A DNA stretch of 61,010 nucleotides from Nemertoderma westbladi (GCA_032718475.1 JAUCBJ010006562.1:1-61010); one strand, 5' to 3'; positions 9,902 to 19,967 are shown, counted from the stretch's first letter. The notes: generated by a model not told the origin, from the letters alone. Translations and numbers: made by a program.

Positions 9902-10020
9902 TATAACTTTTGTTGATTGTTGGGCACAGGCACAGCTTTGCGAAGTAGGCAATGACGTCCAGGTGGGATCGAACTGGTGACCTCCGGGTTGGAAGTCTGA
10001 CGCTCTAACCATTCAGCTAG
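9902..10020 (-). mobile_element. tRNA-Gly(TCC)-derived SINE, copy A
   Basis: On the minus strand the head reads TAGCTGAATGGTTAGAGC, which is a pol III A box inside a D-arm (complement of 10009-10019). The text GACTTCCAA follows at the anticodon loop position with TCC as the would-be anticodon, then the B box AGTTCGATCCC (complement of 9964-9974). The anticodon stem no longer pairs, so this is not a functional tRNA. The body continues ACCTGGACGTCATTGCC, then GCAAAGCTGTGCCTGTGCCC, and ends in CAACAAAAGTTATAA. The same body occurs at 10,114-10,173 and partly at 21,690-21,714, defining a SINE family. Confidence 0.75.
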
Positions 10021-10090
10021 CGGTTCAGGTAAAAGGTAGACCTGGAAATACTACCTGATACCTTGTATGTCCGGAATTGACCTCCTCATG

Positions 10091-10173
10091 CCAACCCAGA
10101 GCGCCGGAGGTCACGAGTTTGATTCCACCTGGACGTCATTGCCGACTTTGCAAAGCTGTGCCTGTGCCCAACA
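10091..10173 (+). mobile_element. SINE copy B, head-to-head with copy A
   Basis: GGAGGTCACGAGTTTGATTCC (B-box region, one change from copy A) is followed by ACCTGGACGTCATTGCCGAC, GCAAAGCTGTGCCTGTGCCC and CAACAAAAGTTAT. The A box and most of the D-arm are missing, so the copy is truncated at the head. It lies in opposite orientation to copy A with about 70 bp between the heads, so the pair can form a long hairpin. Confidence 0.7.
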
Positions 10174-10497
10174 AAAGTTATGATAGTAGTAGTCCTTGAT
10201 AGAGTTGTAGTACTAGAGTTTAGTCCTTCACCACATCCCTCAGGTTACATTCTCGTTTTGCCCGTAGTCAGCTGTTTGTGCGTCGATTTTTCCCTTTTAT
10301 TGTTTATTGACACGGGATCAATTTTGATTGTGTTGGATTCTTGTGGTGTTTCTTGTGGGTATTTGCTATTGCTGTCTGACTTTGCGATTCTTTTGGCGCT
10401 GGATTTGTCTTTAAATTATCTACAAACCTATTCATACTATTTTATACGGTGGCTGAATGCGGCCAATTTTTTCCAGACAAAAATAATATTTACTTAC
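10174..10497. other. Intergenic DNA, nothing recognised
   Basis: A plus-strand open frame exists here (10180-10575), but its translation is low-complexity and hydrophobic with no homology I recognise, and it runs into a simple repeat. Confidence 0.45.
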
Positions 10498-10577
10498 CGC
10501 CGGTCACCCGCGGTCACTCGCGGTCAACGCCGGTCACCACCGGTTACCCGCGGTACCACCGGTCACCCGCGGTGAGC
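10498..10577. repeat. Short GC-rich tandem repeat (CGGTCACCCG-like)
   Basis: About seven degenerate copies of a roughly 10-bp unit (CGGTCACCCG, CGGTCACTCG, CGGTCAACGC, CGGTTACCCG). It is a GC-rich island in AT-rich surroundings. Confidence 0.75.
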
Positions 10578-11876
10578 GGTTGTAGGCTATAAAAGTACAG
10601 TACACCAGTAAGTTGTTTATAAGATTTTATTATTATTCCACGTGTACGCAAGATACTTTCCGTTATATTTAAGTGCAGTTCTGGAATCCTGTAAATGATG
10701 TTGATAGATAATAAGCTATTCATTCAGTGTGTATACGACTCCAGACAACCACTGTCGATAACGACAAATATGAAACTGTAACCTGTAATCATAGCGCTCG
10801 TTTATTGTTTTGGGATGAATAACATGCCACTGTAAACCCGTTCCTTTCCCATAATTAACATTAATTGCCGTTTATAATGGTTTTCGTCTCGTCGGTTGTC
10901 TGTTATCGGCCTTTACATCCATCCATTCGCTGCGGTGAAACTGAAAGTATTTTCTTATGGTTCCAAACGAAAGTTAAAAAGGGTAACAGCAGTATAACTA
11001 AGTTTGTAGTGACTACAGTAGTATTGGACATCGCTTACAGTACTCGTAAATAGGTCACAGAAAGACATAACTGCTCGGTACATTCAATTGACATTGTTCA
11101 TTCAATGTTTAAAGCGCCCAATTGTTTTACCGTAGAGGATTGCCATATACTGTACACTGGAAACATCTTACATAGTTATAGTATATGTTGTATACTGTAA
11201 CATCGATTGTTTATTATTATGCAAGTTGAATATAATAAGAAGAACCAGAGATAAACTTTGGCATTTGTTTTGTGCGCTAACACAGCATTTTAAATTTTTA
11301 GTTTATTCCGTGCAAATGCACCCTCCTTGGCCGTTCTCCGGTAGTATCTTAGTACTGTATTTTGTATGTTGCAGTATGAGTATTTAGGCCTCCTCCTTGG
11401 AGTTTGGAATGTTGATATCTAATGTTTTATTATGTACGAAGAAAATTAATCGCAATTATACTTTAATATTACAGCAGTTAAAAGTTAATAAAATTAATTA
11501 ATGCGGCTATCCAAACAATATAATAAGTAATGATTTATTTACTTTCGTATTTGAAAAGAGACCAAATTGGCCGCCACCAAACATATTACTACTGCAATTT
11601 ATTACAAATAAAATTGGCCTCCACCAAATATGTTTCTACTTTAATTGAACAGGATTGTTGTTAGTAATTCGTACGTACGCACATTGCATTTATGGTGCAA
11701 TGCCGGTTGTGATTCATACTGTAGAAAACTTTGAACTTCATCATATGTAACTAAAATTTTTTATGTGGTTAATTAATACACCTGCAACCAAAATGTATAC
11801 AGTACTGTAGTGCGTACAATAGCAACACAACTGTTCACTACACTACAGTAACACTATTGTTTCGGTATTGTTGAAT
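10578..11876. other. Intergenic DNA, including probable 3' UTR of the EF-hand gene
   Basis: No conserved coding sequence was seen. Near 10,799-10,875 there is a diverged relative of the dispersed repeat at 6419-6500 (shared CGTTTATTGTTTTGG). On the minus strand AATAAA hexamers lie near 11,598-11,603 and 11,531-11,536, 270-350 bp past the EF-hand stop codon, and are plausible polyadenylation signals for that gene. Confidence 0.4.
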
Positions 11877-12221
11877 TCATGAATCCTGCATCATATCCCT
11901 AAACTCTTCCAAAGTAATAACTCCATCACCGTTTTTATCCCCATCGGAAATGGCATTCTTAGCTTGGGATCCGAAGTTCAACTCGAGATCCTCTTCGTCC
12001 AACATCCGGTCTTGTGATTCATCAAAAACCTTGAAAAGGTTTCTGACTTGGAGTGCTGAAACATCTCCTCTTCCGTCGTATTCCCGTATTTCTTCAAGAG
12101 TGAGTCCCCCACTGCTGTCCGCGTCAATAAAGATCATTCCGAGTTTCACTAATGCTTCTGCTGCAAATGGATTCATAAGGTAAGAACTCGGGAATACACT
12201 GCCGAACCGGTTGAAAAGTTC
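11877..12221 (-). CDS. Secreted four-EF-hand calcium-binding protein, exon 2 (C-terminal part)
   Basis: Exon 2 follows a consensus acceptor (TATGTTTTAG, with AG at 12223-12222) and runs to a TGA stop at 11877-11879, adding 114 residues to the 85 of exon 1. It begins ELFNRF, which supplies the final glutamate (position 12) of the first EF-hand loop started in exon 1. It then carries three more loops: DADSSGGLTLEE (canonical), DESQDRMLDEED (degenerate: no glycine at position 6, Asp at 12) and DKNGDGVITLEE (canonical). The product is therefore about 199 residues with a signal peptide and four EF-hands, presumably binding calcium in the secretory pathway or outside the cell. I cannot assign an orthologue. 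The ATG inside this exon (12174-12176) is not the real start, because the frame is open back to the acceptor. Confidence 0.85.
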   Translation of the reverse strand, partial: ELFNRFGSVFPSSYLMNPFAAEALVKLGMIFIDADSSGGLTLEEIREYDGRGDVSALQVRNLFKVFDESQDRMLDEEDLELNFGSQAKNAISDGDKNGDGVITLEEFRDMMQDS

Positions 12222-12299
12222 CTAAAACATATAATAGTTTCAAATTAGTTTGGTGTCATGGTGTGTCTTATTTAATCACAGGCCAACTGTAACATTTAA

Positions 12300-13224
12300 C
12301 ATTTTTTTAACATTTATTTATTTCTTTCATAATACATCAATACATCAACATTTATAATAACTTTATAATTACTATAAATTTATACTATATTATTAATATC
12401 ACATAAATAATATTATTGTTGCAACTGCATCCGAGCAATAGCATTGCTAGTGTTGCTCGAGTGCTTAGCTGCTTGAAGTATTATGGAGGGAGGGGGGGGG
12501 GGGGGTGGTGATAGGGTGGGGGGGGTGGTCATAGGGTGGGGGGGGGGGGCGGGGGTTTGGGTTGTGAAGTACTCATGATTAGATTTAAATTAATTGTGAA
12601 GTAATATTTTTAGTTCGTTAGCAGTTCCATTCCAGTCTGCCACAGTACAATACGCTGCTGGGCACAAACTTTGGGAGATACTATGTTTGATTATTAGATT
12701 TTTAGTTATTAGTATTTTGGTGAATTTATTATAGAGCTAAGAGATGTTGTTTTAGTTTTTTTGTAAATAAACCTTTTGTTTTGCATTTTCGAATTTCCAG
12801 GGGTAGTTTATTCCAGACCATAGGACCTTGAAAACTCACGGATCGTTGTGAGGAGTCTAGTCTTACTGTATCAATGTAAAAGTCTCCACGAGCCGCTGAG
12901 CGTGTACTGTAACTATGTATGCTGGAGGATTTCCTAAATAAATTTTGCAGTGTATCGTTTTGTATTAAGTTGTTATTTATATTGTACATGAAGTTAGCTA
13001 CGTGGAACTTATATAGTGAATCTAGATGGAGTATTGATAGTGATTTGTAGATAGGGAGAGCTGAAGATCTATAGTGACTAAAGGTAATACACCTAACTAT
13101 TTAATTTATTTTAGTTTTCAAGGGATTTAGTGTAGTAGAATGCCCTATAGAACTACCCCATAGTATAATGCCGTAGTTAAGGTAGGGATGTATTAGCGTG
13201 AAATATAGTTGCCTAAGGATATGT
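12300..13224 (-). mobile_element. CR1/Jockey-like LINE 3' fragment inside the intron, inactive
   Basis: On the minus strand from about 13,222 the translation reads LRQLYFTLIHPYLNYGIILW, then after stops HYRSSALPIYKSLSILHL, then HSYSTRSAARGDFYIDTV, and finally FQGPMVWNKLPLEIR with FTKKLKQHLLAL and a stop. These are the characteristic last segments of CR1/Jockey-type reverse-transcriptase ORFs. At least two in-frame stops and missing segments show it is dead. The downstream part (12,728 to about 12,300) would be its 3' UTR: it contains the hairpin CGAGCAATAGCATTGCT (12432-12461) and ends on the minus strand in AAATAAATAAATGTTAAAA. It has the same orientation as the host gene. Confidence 0.75.
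12486..12560. repeat. G-rich low-complexity run
   Basis: Several G tracts of 6-14 bases separated by TGGT and ATAGGGT. Four or more adjacent tracts make a plus-strand G-quadruplex likely. It lies inside the presumed 3' UTR of the LINE remnant. Confidence 0.85.
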
Positions 13225-13789
13225 TATGTAGGCCTACTAATACTGTACAATTCCAGATATCTCTTATTAACAGCAAGGTCAACAATGTAGACGAGAAAGT
13301 AAATAAAGCATTATATTTACTGATTTTCTCACTATTTTGGGGTATATTAGAGGGGAAAGTAAGAATTTAAGAATAAAATTATAATTAAAGTGTTACCAAC
13401 CAATACGAAAAGAAAAAATATTAGATATAACATAAAAAATTACGTTTATTAATAATTTGAAATAATTTTATTCATGTTAGTCTAGAGCGTGATTAATACC
13501 AATTAAATAGTAATTTTTTCAAATCGTTCAAGTAGCCTACAGTAATTATTGCTACAGTACTAGGGTGTATATTATTAATTATTACTACAGTAGTTTAGTT
13601 TTAATTTCAAGAAATAATAATATATAAACTTTCACATTTTATAAAAATCTTGTGAATATACTGTACTTCTGTTGCAGAGCTAACGGTAAAGTAAATGTAC
13701 AGTAGCTATTATAATTTTATCACAGCACCATAGGGTTTAGCCGTAAACTACGTCCAGAGAATGTCCACTTAAGTTCCAGAAAATTTGTG

Positions 13790-13833
13790 GGGACGAAAAG
13801 TCCGGGACGAAAAGTCCGGGACGAAATGTCCGT
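13790..13833. repeat. Three copies of a 15-bp unit (GACGAAAAGTCCGGG)
   Basis: GGGGACGAAAAGTCC, GGGACGAAAAGTCC and GGGACGAAATGTCC follow one another within the EF-hand intron, about 60-100 bp from its donor site. Each unit contains a weak inverted pair (GGAC/GTCC). Confidence 0.7.
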
Positions 13834-13890
13834 ATACCGTAATGTAATAAATACTTCATGATGAGTTTTTAACACACTAATCTAACTCAC

Positions 13891-14145
13891 TTTAAAGCGA
13901 AGTTCGTCGTCGCCATTGGTGTTTATCTCATTAAAATTCCTATGAATGCTCTCTAATTGCTCCTCTCGGCTCATATGGCGATCTGACCTTTTATGATAAA
14001 ACGATCGATAAAAATACTCAAGTGAATACTTAAGTATTTTCATTAAACTAATTTTCTCATGATCGCGAGCGCGATTGCGACGAGGGAGACCTTGAGAGAT
14101 TCCCACGACGACCATCAATGACAAGACGAAAAGAGCTAACTTCAT
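13891..14145 (-). CDS. Secreted four-EF-hand calcium-binding protein, exon 1 (signal peptide)
   Basis: Begins at the ATG 14143-14145 and gives MKLALFVLSLMVVVGISQG, a classic signal peptide (basic residue, hydrophobic core, small residues at a likely cleavage site near 19). A basic mature N-terminus follows (LPRRNRARDHEK). The exon closes with NFNEINTNGDDELRFK, the first 11 positions of an EF-hand loop (NTNGDDELRFK). The codon AAA is followed by GTGAGT, a good donor, and reading on past it gives only VS and a stop. Spliced to the exon at 12221-11877 it yields a 199-residue secreted EF-hand protein. No mitochondrial or membrane-anchor features are seen. The function is unknown. Confidence 0.83.
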
Positions 14146-14388
14146 TTTGGAGATTTGGAAGGTCGATATTTTTATTGAATTTTACACAAAAGCCCACCAA
14201 TGCTTACGCTTAAAATATTATAGATACTGTAATGTAAGAATTACAACACAAGGCAATAACGTAGACCTTGAAAATAGTGTTTAAAGTATGGGGACGAGTT
14301 GGGAAACGTCAAATAACATGGGCTCGGTGATAAATAACACGGTGATACATACAACTCTTACACACACTACAACAACAATAAAATGATT

Positions 14389-16957
14389 GTGGGGAGCTTC
14401 AGTGGAACTCGGGGGTGGGGTTGCTGTGTGGAGCTTCAGTGGAACTCGGGGGTGGGGTTGCTGAGTGGAGCTTCAGTGGAACTCGGGGGTGGGGTTGCTG
14501 TGTGGAGCTTCAGTGGAACTCGGGGGTGGGGTTGCTGAGTGGAGCTTCAGTGGAACTCGGGGGTGGGGTTGCTGAGTGGAGCTTCAGTGGAACTCGGGGG
14601 TGGGGTTGCTGAGTGGAGCTTCAGTGGAACTCGGGGGTGGGGTTGCTGAGTGGAGCTTCAGTGGAACTCGGGGGTGGGGTTGCTGTGTGGAGCTTCAGTG
14701 GAACTCGGGGGTGGGGTTGCTGTGTGGAGCTTCAGTGGAACTCGGGGGTGGGGTTGCTGTGTGGAGCTTCAGTGGAACTCGGGGGTGGGGTTGCTGTGTG
14801 GAGCTTCAGTGGAACTCGGGGGTGGGGTTGCTGAGTGGAGCTTCAGTGGAACTCGGGGGTGGGGTTGCAGTGTGGAGCTTCAGTGGAACTCGGGGGTGGG
14901 GTTGCTGTGTGGAGCTTCAGTGGAACTCGGGGGTGGGGTTGCTGTGTGGAGCTTCAGTGGAACTCGGGGGTGGGGTTGCTGTGTGGAGCTTCAGTGGAAC
15001 TCGGGGGTGGGGTTGCTGAGTGGAGCTTCAGTGGAACTCGGGGGTGGGGTTGCTGTGTGGAGCTTCAGTGGAACTCGGGGGTGGGGTTGCTGTGTGGAGC
15101 TTCAGTGGAACTCGGGGGTGGGGTTGCTGAGTGGAGCTTCAGTGGAACTCGGGGGTGGGGTTGCTGTGTGGAGCTTCAGTGGAACTCGGGGGTGGGGTTG
15201 CTGAGTGGAGCTTCAGTGGAACTCGGGGGTGGGGTTGCTGAGTGGAGCTTCAGTGGAACTCGGGGGTGGGGTTGCTGAGTGGAGCTTCAGTGGAACTCGG
15301 GGGTGGGGTTGCTGTGTGGAGCTTCAGTGGAACTCGGGGGTGGGGTTGCTGTGTGGAGCTTCAGTGGAACTCGGGGGTGGGGTTGCTGTGTGGAGCTTCA
15401 GTGGAACTCGGGGGTGGGGTTGCTGTGTGGAGCTTCAGTGGAACTCGGGGGTGGGGTTGCTGAGTGGAGCTTCAGTGGAACTCGGGGGTGGGGTTGCTGT
15501 GTGGAGCTTCAGTGGAACTCGGGGGTGGGGTTGCTGTGTGGAGCTTCAGTGGAACTCGGGGGTGGGGTTGCTGAGTGGAGCTTCAGTGGAACTCGGGGGT
15601 GGGGTTGCTGTGTGGAGCTTCAGTGGAACTCGGGGGTGGGGTTGCTGAGTGGAGCTTCAGTGGAACTCGGGGGTGGGGTTGCTGTGTGGAGCTTCAGTGG
15701 AACTCGGGGGTGGGGTTGCTGTGTGGAGCTTCAGTGGAACTCGGGGGTGGGGTTGCTGAGTGGAGCTTCAGTGGAACTCGGGGGTGGGGTTGCTGTGTGG
15801 AGCTTCAGTGGAACTCGGGGGTGGGGTTGCTGTGTGGAGCTTCAGTGGAACTCGGGGGTGGGGTTGCTGAGTGGAGCTTCAGTGGAACTCGGGGGTGGGG
15901 TTGCTGAGTGGAGCTTCAGTGGAACTCGGGGGTGGGGTTGCTGAGTGGAGCTTCAGTGGAACTCGGGGGTGGGGTTGCTGAGTGGAGCTTCAGTGGAACT
16001 CGGGGGTGGGGTTGCTGTGTGGAGCTTCAGTGGAACTCGGGGGTGGGGTTGCTGAGTGGAGCTTCAGTGGAACTCGGGGGTGGGGTTGCTGAGTGGAGCT
16101 TCAGTGGAACTCGGGGGTGGGGTTGCTGAGTGGAGCTTCAGTGGAACTCGGGGGTGGGGTTGCTGTGTGGAGCTTCAGTGGAACTCGGGGGTGGGGTTGC
16201 TGTGTGGAGCTTCACTGGAACTCGGGGGTGGGGTTGCTGTGTCAGTGTGTGGAGCTTCAGTGGAACTCGGGGGTGGGGTTGCTGAGTGGAGCTTCAGTGG
16301 AACTCGGGGGTGGGGTTGCTGTGTGGAGCTTCAGTGGAACTCGGGGGTGGGGTTGCTGTGTGGAGCTTCAGTGGAACTCGGGGGTGGGGTTGCTGAGTGG
16401 AGCTTCAGTGGAACTCGGGGGTGGGGTTGCTGTGTGGAGCTTCAGTGGAACTCGGGGGTGGGGTTGCTGAGTGGAGCTTCAGTGGAACTCGGGGGTGGGG
16501 TTGCTGTGTGGAGCTTCAGTGGAACTCGGGGGTGGGGTTGCTGTGTGGAGCTTCAGTGGAACTCAGGGGTGGGGTTGCTGTGTGGAGCTTCAGTGGAACT
16601 CGGGGGTGGGGTTGCTGTGTGGAGCTTCAGTGGAACTCGGGGGTGGGGTTGCTGAGTGGAGCTTCAGTGGAACTCGGGGGTGGGGTTGCTGTGTGGAGCT
16701 TCAGTGGAACTCGGGGGTGGGGTTGCTGAGTGGAGCTTCAGTGGAACTCGGGGGTGGGGTTGCTGTGTGGAGCTTCAGTGGAACTCGGGGGTGGGGTTGC
16801 TGTGTGGAGCTTCAGTGGAACTCAGGGGTGGGGTTGCTGTGTGGAGCTTCAGTGGAACTCGGGGGTGGGGTTGCTGTGTGGAGCTTCAGTGGAACTCGGG
16901 GGTGGGGTTGCTGAGTGGAGCTTCAGTGGAACTCGGGGGTGGGCGGGTTGCTGGGTG
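14389..16957. repeat. 37-bp G-rich minisatellite, about 69 copies
   Basis: A near-perfect tandem array. The unit contains GTGGAGCTTCAGTGGAACTC followed by GGGGGTGGGGTTGCTG and ends in T or A before G, giving two unit types (GCTGTG and GCTGAG). Other changes are rare: a CAG variant near 14,868, CACTGG near 16,214, an inserted GTCAGTG near 16,243, and ACTCAGGGG near 16,563 and 16,823. Because 37 is not a multiple of three, the plus strand shows long overlapping open frames with a 37-residue period; they have no real coding signal. Each unit has two long G tracts, so any two units could form a G-quadruplex. It lies about 240 bp upstream of the EF-hand gene's ATG. Confidence 0.97.
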
Positions 16958-18448
16958 TTTGAAACGTTCATCATCTCTACAACTCTCACAAACGATATAT
17001 ACTGAAGCTTGTTATTCCGCAAAAAAAAAACGCTAGCACGGGAAACATACTAATACTGTAGCAGGAACACTACAGTAGTCGATAAGGATAAGCAATCATA
17101 TGAACCGATGGAGGTTCGGTGCAACCATGGCGACCTTAGTAAGGTCGCCATGGTTGCAACTCGAGACAAACGGAGAGGCAAGATGGTATCTCATGATACA
17201 GAACGCCACAGTATAGTATGGCAACACAGCAGACAGGGTTTAGAATAAGACAAGGTGTAGTACTGTATTAAACTAACAGGACAGCATAGCATGCCAGTAT
17301 TGATGTCACGACTTAGGCCTACTTTATACTCATGCATTGCACATAATATCGCAACCACACATTATAGTTCTCCTATCTTATGTGATCCGTTCTGTTCCTT
17401 CACACGTACGAGACCAGGAACTACAGTACAGTAGTGTAGTTAGGTTAGGGTAGCATTATTACCGTTATACTGTACGTTTAAACCAACGAAAAATTTTAAC
17501 TTCCATAGCGGATAGCTATGAGTTGCGTATCCCAAAAGAAATGTAACGTAACTGACTCTTCAGAAATATTTCACAAAATGTATTAAACTTCATTGCACAA
17601 ACATAATATTGTACCTTATATAATGTAACACTGGTATTCAATGCATCTGCGACTTTAATAATCGTCAACTTTTATTATTATTAGAAACAGTAAACGTTGC
17701 GCTTGTGTAGTAGTAGTACAGAGGGTATGGCTTGTGTTAGCATAGTTTTTATATTGAACTCAGCCGATATTGTAATAACACCAAGAAAAGTAATAACTGT
17801 TAGACGTCCATCTGTTTTTGACTTTTATTAATCAGTTTAACGAGTTTCATTGCATCTCACAAATCATTAACTGATACTGTACTTTTGATAGGAGATTGGG
17901 GGTTGAAAATTTCGTCTTGTTGAACCAACATTTTAAATAACTTTATGAACACAACGATAAGATAGGCAGGCCTACTCAAAAAGTAAATAAAATATTATTA
18001 ATTATTAAGGGACGGGGGTGTAGGTATCTAGAAATATATACAAGGTACTGCAGATTGAGACTATTGAGCATTTCGTAAATGATAAACCGTTAATTGCGAA
18101 CAAGCAGAAAACATGAAGGAAACGGATTTAATTCCGATGAATGTATAACGAATGAAGATCTACATATTTAAATACAACATTATGCAACAACAATAACAAA
18201 TACACCAAACAATGTACGTACTGTATATAGATATTGCCCAACAAAACATAAAGGCCCGGTTGCAAGAAAGACCAATAAACACATTTCAATACTATAAAAT
18301 CAAACAATTGATTTACTGCACCGAAATTACTGTAGTTGGAACTATTTAGTAAGAGATTCCCCACTACCTGTTGTTTACTATTAATTTGGGTGGCATGGAG
18401 GGAAATTTAAAACACCGAAGCAGGAATCCTGTTGACTGCCGCCTACTA
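16958..18448. other. Intergenic DNA, nothing coding recognised
   Basis: About 1.5 kb of AT-rich sequence. The only distinct item is the perfect short palindrome at 17,120-17,158. Open frames here are short and translate to low-complexity text. Confidence 0.45.
17120..17158. repeat. Perfect 18-bp inverted repeat with 3-nt loop
   Basis: TGCAACCATGGCGACCTT, then AGT, then AAGGTCGCCATGGTTGCA: a perfect 18-bp stem in otherwise AT-rich DNA. Each arm contains the palindrome CCATGG. No T-run follows and no gene is near. It could be a hairpin, a protein-binding site, or the remnant of an inverted duplication. Confidence 0.9.
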
Positions 18449-18612
18449 CTGTACTGTCCTAGGCAGCCCTGTACCGTCTACTACACTGGCCTAGGGCAGC
18501 CCAGTGGCGTCTACTACTGGCCTAGGCAGCCCAGTACCGTCTACTACACTGGCCTAGGGCAGCCCAGTGGCGTCTACTACTGGCCTAAGGCAGCCCAGTA
18601 CGTTTACTACTG
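18449..18612. repeat. Tandem repeat of GGCAGCCCAGT/GTCTACTAC units
   Basis: About five units alternating between roughly 33 and 35 bp. Each contains CTACTACACTGGCCTAGGG or CTACTACTGGCCTAGG followed by CAGCCCAGT and then ACCGT or GGCGT. The alternation of the two forms suggests a dimeric higher-order unit. The text GGCCTAGGGCAGCCCAG is also found in the GC-rich element at 19,587-19,603. Confidence 0.8.
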
Positions 18613-18615
18613 GGG

Positions 18616-19033
18616 CGAGTACAAAACATAGCCATAGACCAAAGACTCAAGACCTGTACAAAACAAAGAGGTAAAGTCACGTTAGGTCCCAAAGAGCGTT
18701 AGGTCCCATTGCCATTTAAAGGAGCAAAAAAAGTAAATTTTTTTCGGCCGCTAGGCCAGGGATTACGCACAAAGTCTGACGACTTATTTTCAGTGTAATC
18801 CCCACAGAACTATACTCCCCAGAGGAAACTCCAGTAGGTACTCATTAGCTAACACTTAAGGATGCAAGGCAGAGATGCGTCCTATGGTGGGTCCCTTTAA
18901 AGCATTCGTGCCGAAACGAAAACTGCCTTCGCCCATATGTCGACACCACTAAACTAACAATAACCACAATAAACGAATGTTAACATATGTGTTTGTACAG
19001 GTATTGAGCCTTTGGTCTTTGTTTTGTAATCAC
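18616..19033. mobile_element. MITE with GAGTACAAAA terminal repeats, carrying a nested repeat
   Basis: The left end (GAGTACAAAACATAG, then GACCAAAGACTCAAGACCTG) is matched in inverse at the right end (CAGGTATTGAGCC, then TTTGGTCTTTGTTTTGTAATC, 18,999-19,030). The ends and the segment 18,655-18,720 are shared with the shorter element at 6371-6552, with the shared internal segment inverted. A 160-bp dispersed repeat sits inside it (18,731-18,893), so this is a nested arrangement. Confidence 0.6.
18731..18893. repeat. Dispersed ~160-bp repeat, copy 1
   Basis: Begins CGGCCGCTAGGCCAGGGATT and continues through CACAAAGTCTGACGACTTAT, CTCCCCAGAGGAAACT and TTAAGGATGCAAGGCAGAG. A copy about 90% identical by eye in the same orientation lies at 28,721-28,874. 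It has no coding capacity and no recognisable pol III boxes, so its class is unknown. Confidence 0.75.
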
Positions 19034-19553
19034 ACATTCCATCTCGGCGAATTAATATTTCGCCTCAAAGTTAAATTACCAATTAAGGAAACTTATAATG
19101 ACACGGTATCCAAACTAACTCACTAACTTAATCTGTAAAGTGCTGCTTGTAGCTTTGCTTCACTGTTTGTATGTACAGTAGCCCAATACCAGTGGAAAGG
19201 GGGAGTTACATTCCCACCATATAGTTAGCAATGAAGCTAAAAGTAGCTCAATACAGCAGGATATTAACGGATACATTACAAACTTATGTAAATTGCTACA
19301 ATATGCTAATGCTAGCTAGGTCTAATAACTTAAGTATAGGGGGCCCTACAAGTAAAATGAAGTTATCAGAGAACGTGAGCTTAAAACACCGGCATGAATA
19401 AGATGATGATTAATATAAATCTCAATATATATCATCAATAATATATATAACCTCAATATATATCTGCGCGCATTTGTTTCCCTCGCTAAATATGTTTGTG
19501 TACTGCATTGCGGCGCACCGAAGTAACCTGCATAATTTTGTAACATTGTTAAC
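19034..19553. other. Intergenic DNA, nothing recognised
   Basis: AT-rich sequence between the MITE and the GC-rich element. No gene was seen. Confidence 0.4.
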
Positions 19554-19905
19554 TTTCGTTTATTGTTTTGGTTGGCACAAGCACTGGCCTAGGGCAGCCC
19601 AGCACCCACCATCTTCCAGCCGAGCCCACACCTCCATTTGATGCGCCACCCGCGAACGCAACGTGAGGCGCCCCGGATAAGGGAAAACTGTCCCCGGCCC
19701 TGGTGGGTACTCCAGACCATGGCGACACTGTAGGGTCGCCCACAAATACTTCTCGGCGATTACTCGTAGGAGCTTGTTGGCCTGGGGCGCGAGTACCCCG
19801 TCTCGAACAACGCTTGAGTTTGCCTGTTGAAGGCCCCCCGAACCCCGATCGCAACTTAGGCCGCCTCCCCATCAACCCCTTGACCCTTCCGTTAAAATTT
19901 CATTA
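19554..19905 (-). mobile_element. GC-rich retroelement-like fragment
   Basis: A sharply bounded GC-rich block (unlike its AT-rich flanks) that ends on the minus strand in GGCCAGTGCTTGTGCCAACC followed by AAAACAATAAACGAAAGTTA. The last motif also occurs near 6410-6430 and, in part, near 10,799, 18,970 and 23,204, which suggests a shared retroelement tail. A minus-strand frame of about 108 codons crosses it but resembles nothing I know. The class is uncertain. Confidence 0.4.
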
Positions 19906-19967
19906 GGCAAATCGTCCAATTATTAATACCAGTTTAAAATAATAACATTAATGAGGTAAAAGTCCCA

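Larger units (their letters stand above)
12222..13890 (-). other. Intron of the EF-hand gene (1,669 bp, phase 0)
   Basis: The donor AAA|GTGAGT is at 13890-13885 and the acceptor TTTTAG is at 12227-12222 on the minus strand. Joining across it keeps the frame and rebuilds a canonical EF-hand loop, which is strong support for the splice. The intron holds a LINE remnant, a G-rich run and a 15-bp triplicated repeat. Confidence 0.85.

Noticed and set aside
9962-10020. Functional tRNA-Gly gene
   Set aside because: A and B boxes are present but the anticodon stem does not pair, and the same sequence continues into a repeated SINE body.
10180-10575. 131-codon plus-strand gene
   Set aside because: Low-complexity hydrophobic translation that runs into a GC-rich simple repeat; no recognisable domain.
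12729-12989. Independent small minus-strand gene (86 codons)
   Set aside because: Its text and the adjoining frames match the end of a LINE reverse-transcriptase ORF, with stops between the segments.
14415-17036. Many overlapping plus-strand open frames with MELQWNSGVGLL-type repeats
   Set aside because: They are a by-product of a 37-bp tandem repeat read in all frames; stops appear only where the unit has the A variant. No start context, codon bias or non-repeat domain supports a protein.
17120-17158. RFX X-box regulatory site
   Set aside because: The arms resemble GTTGCCATGGCAAC only partly; matches are not good enough and no gene is near.
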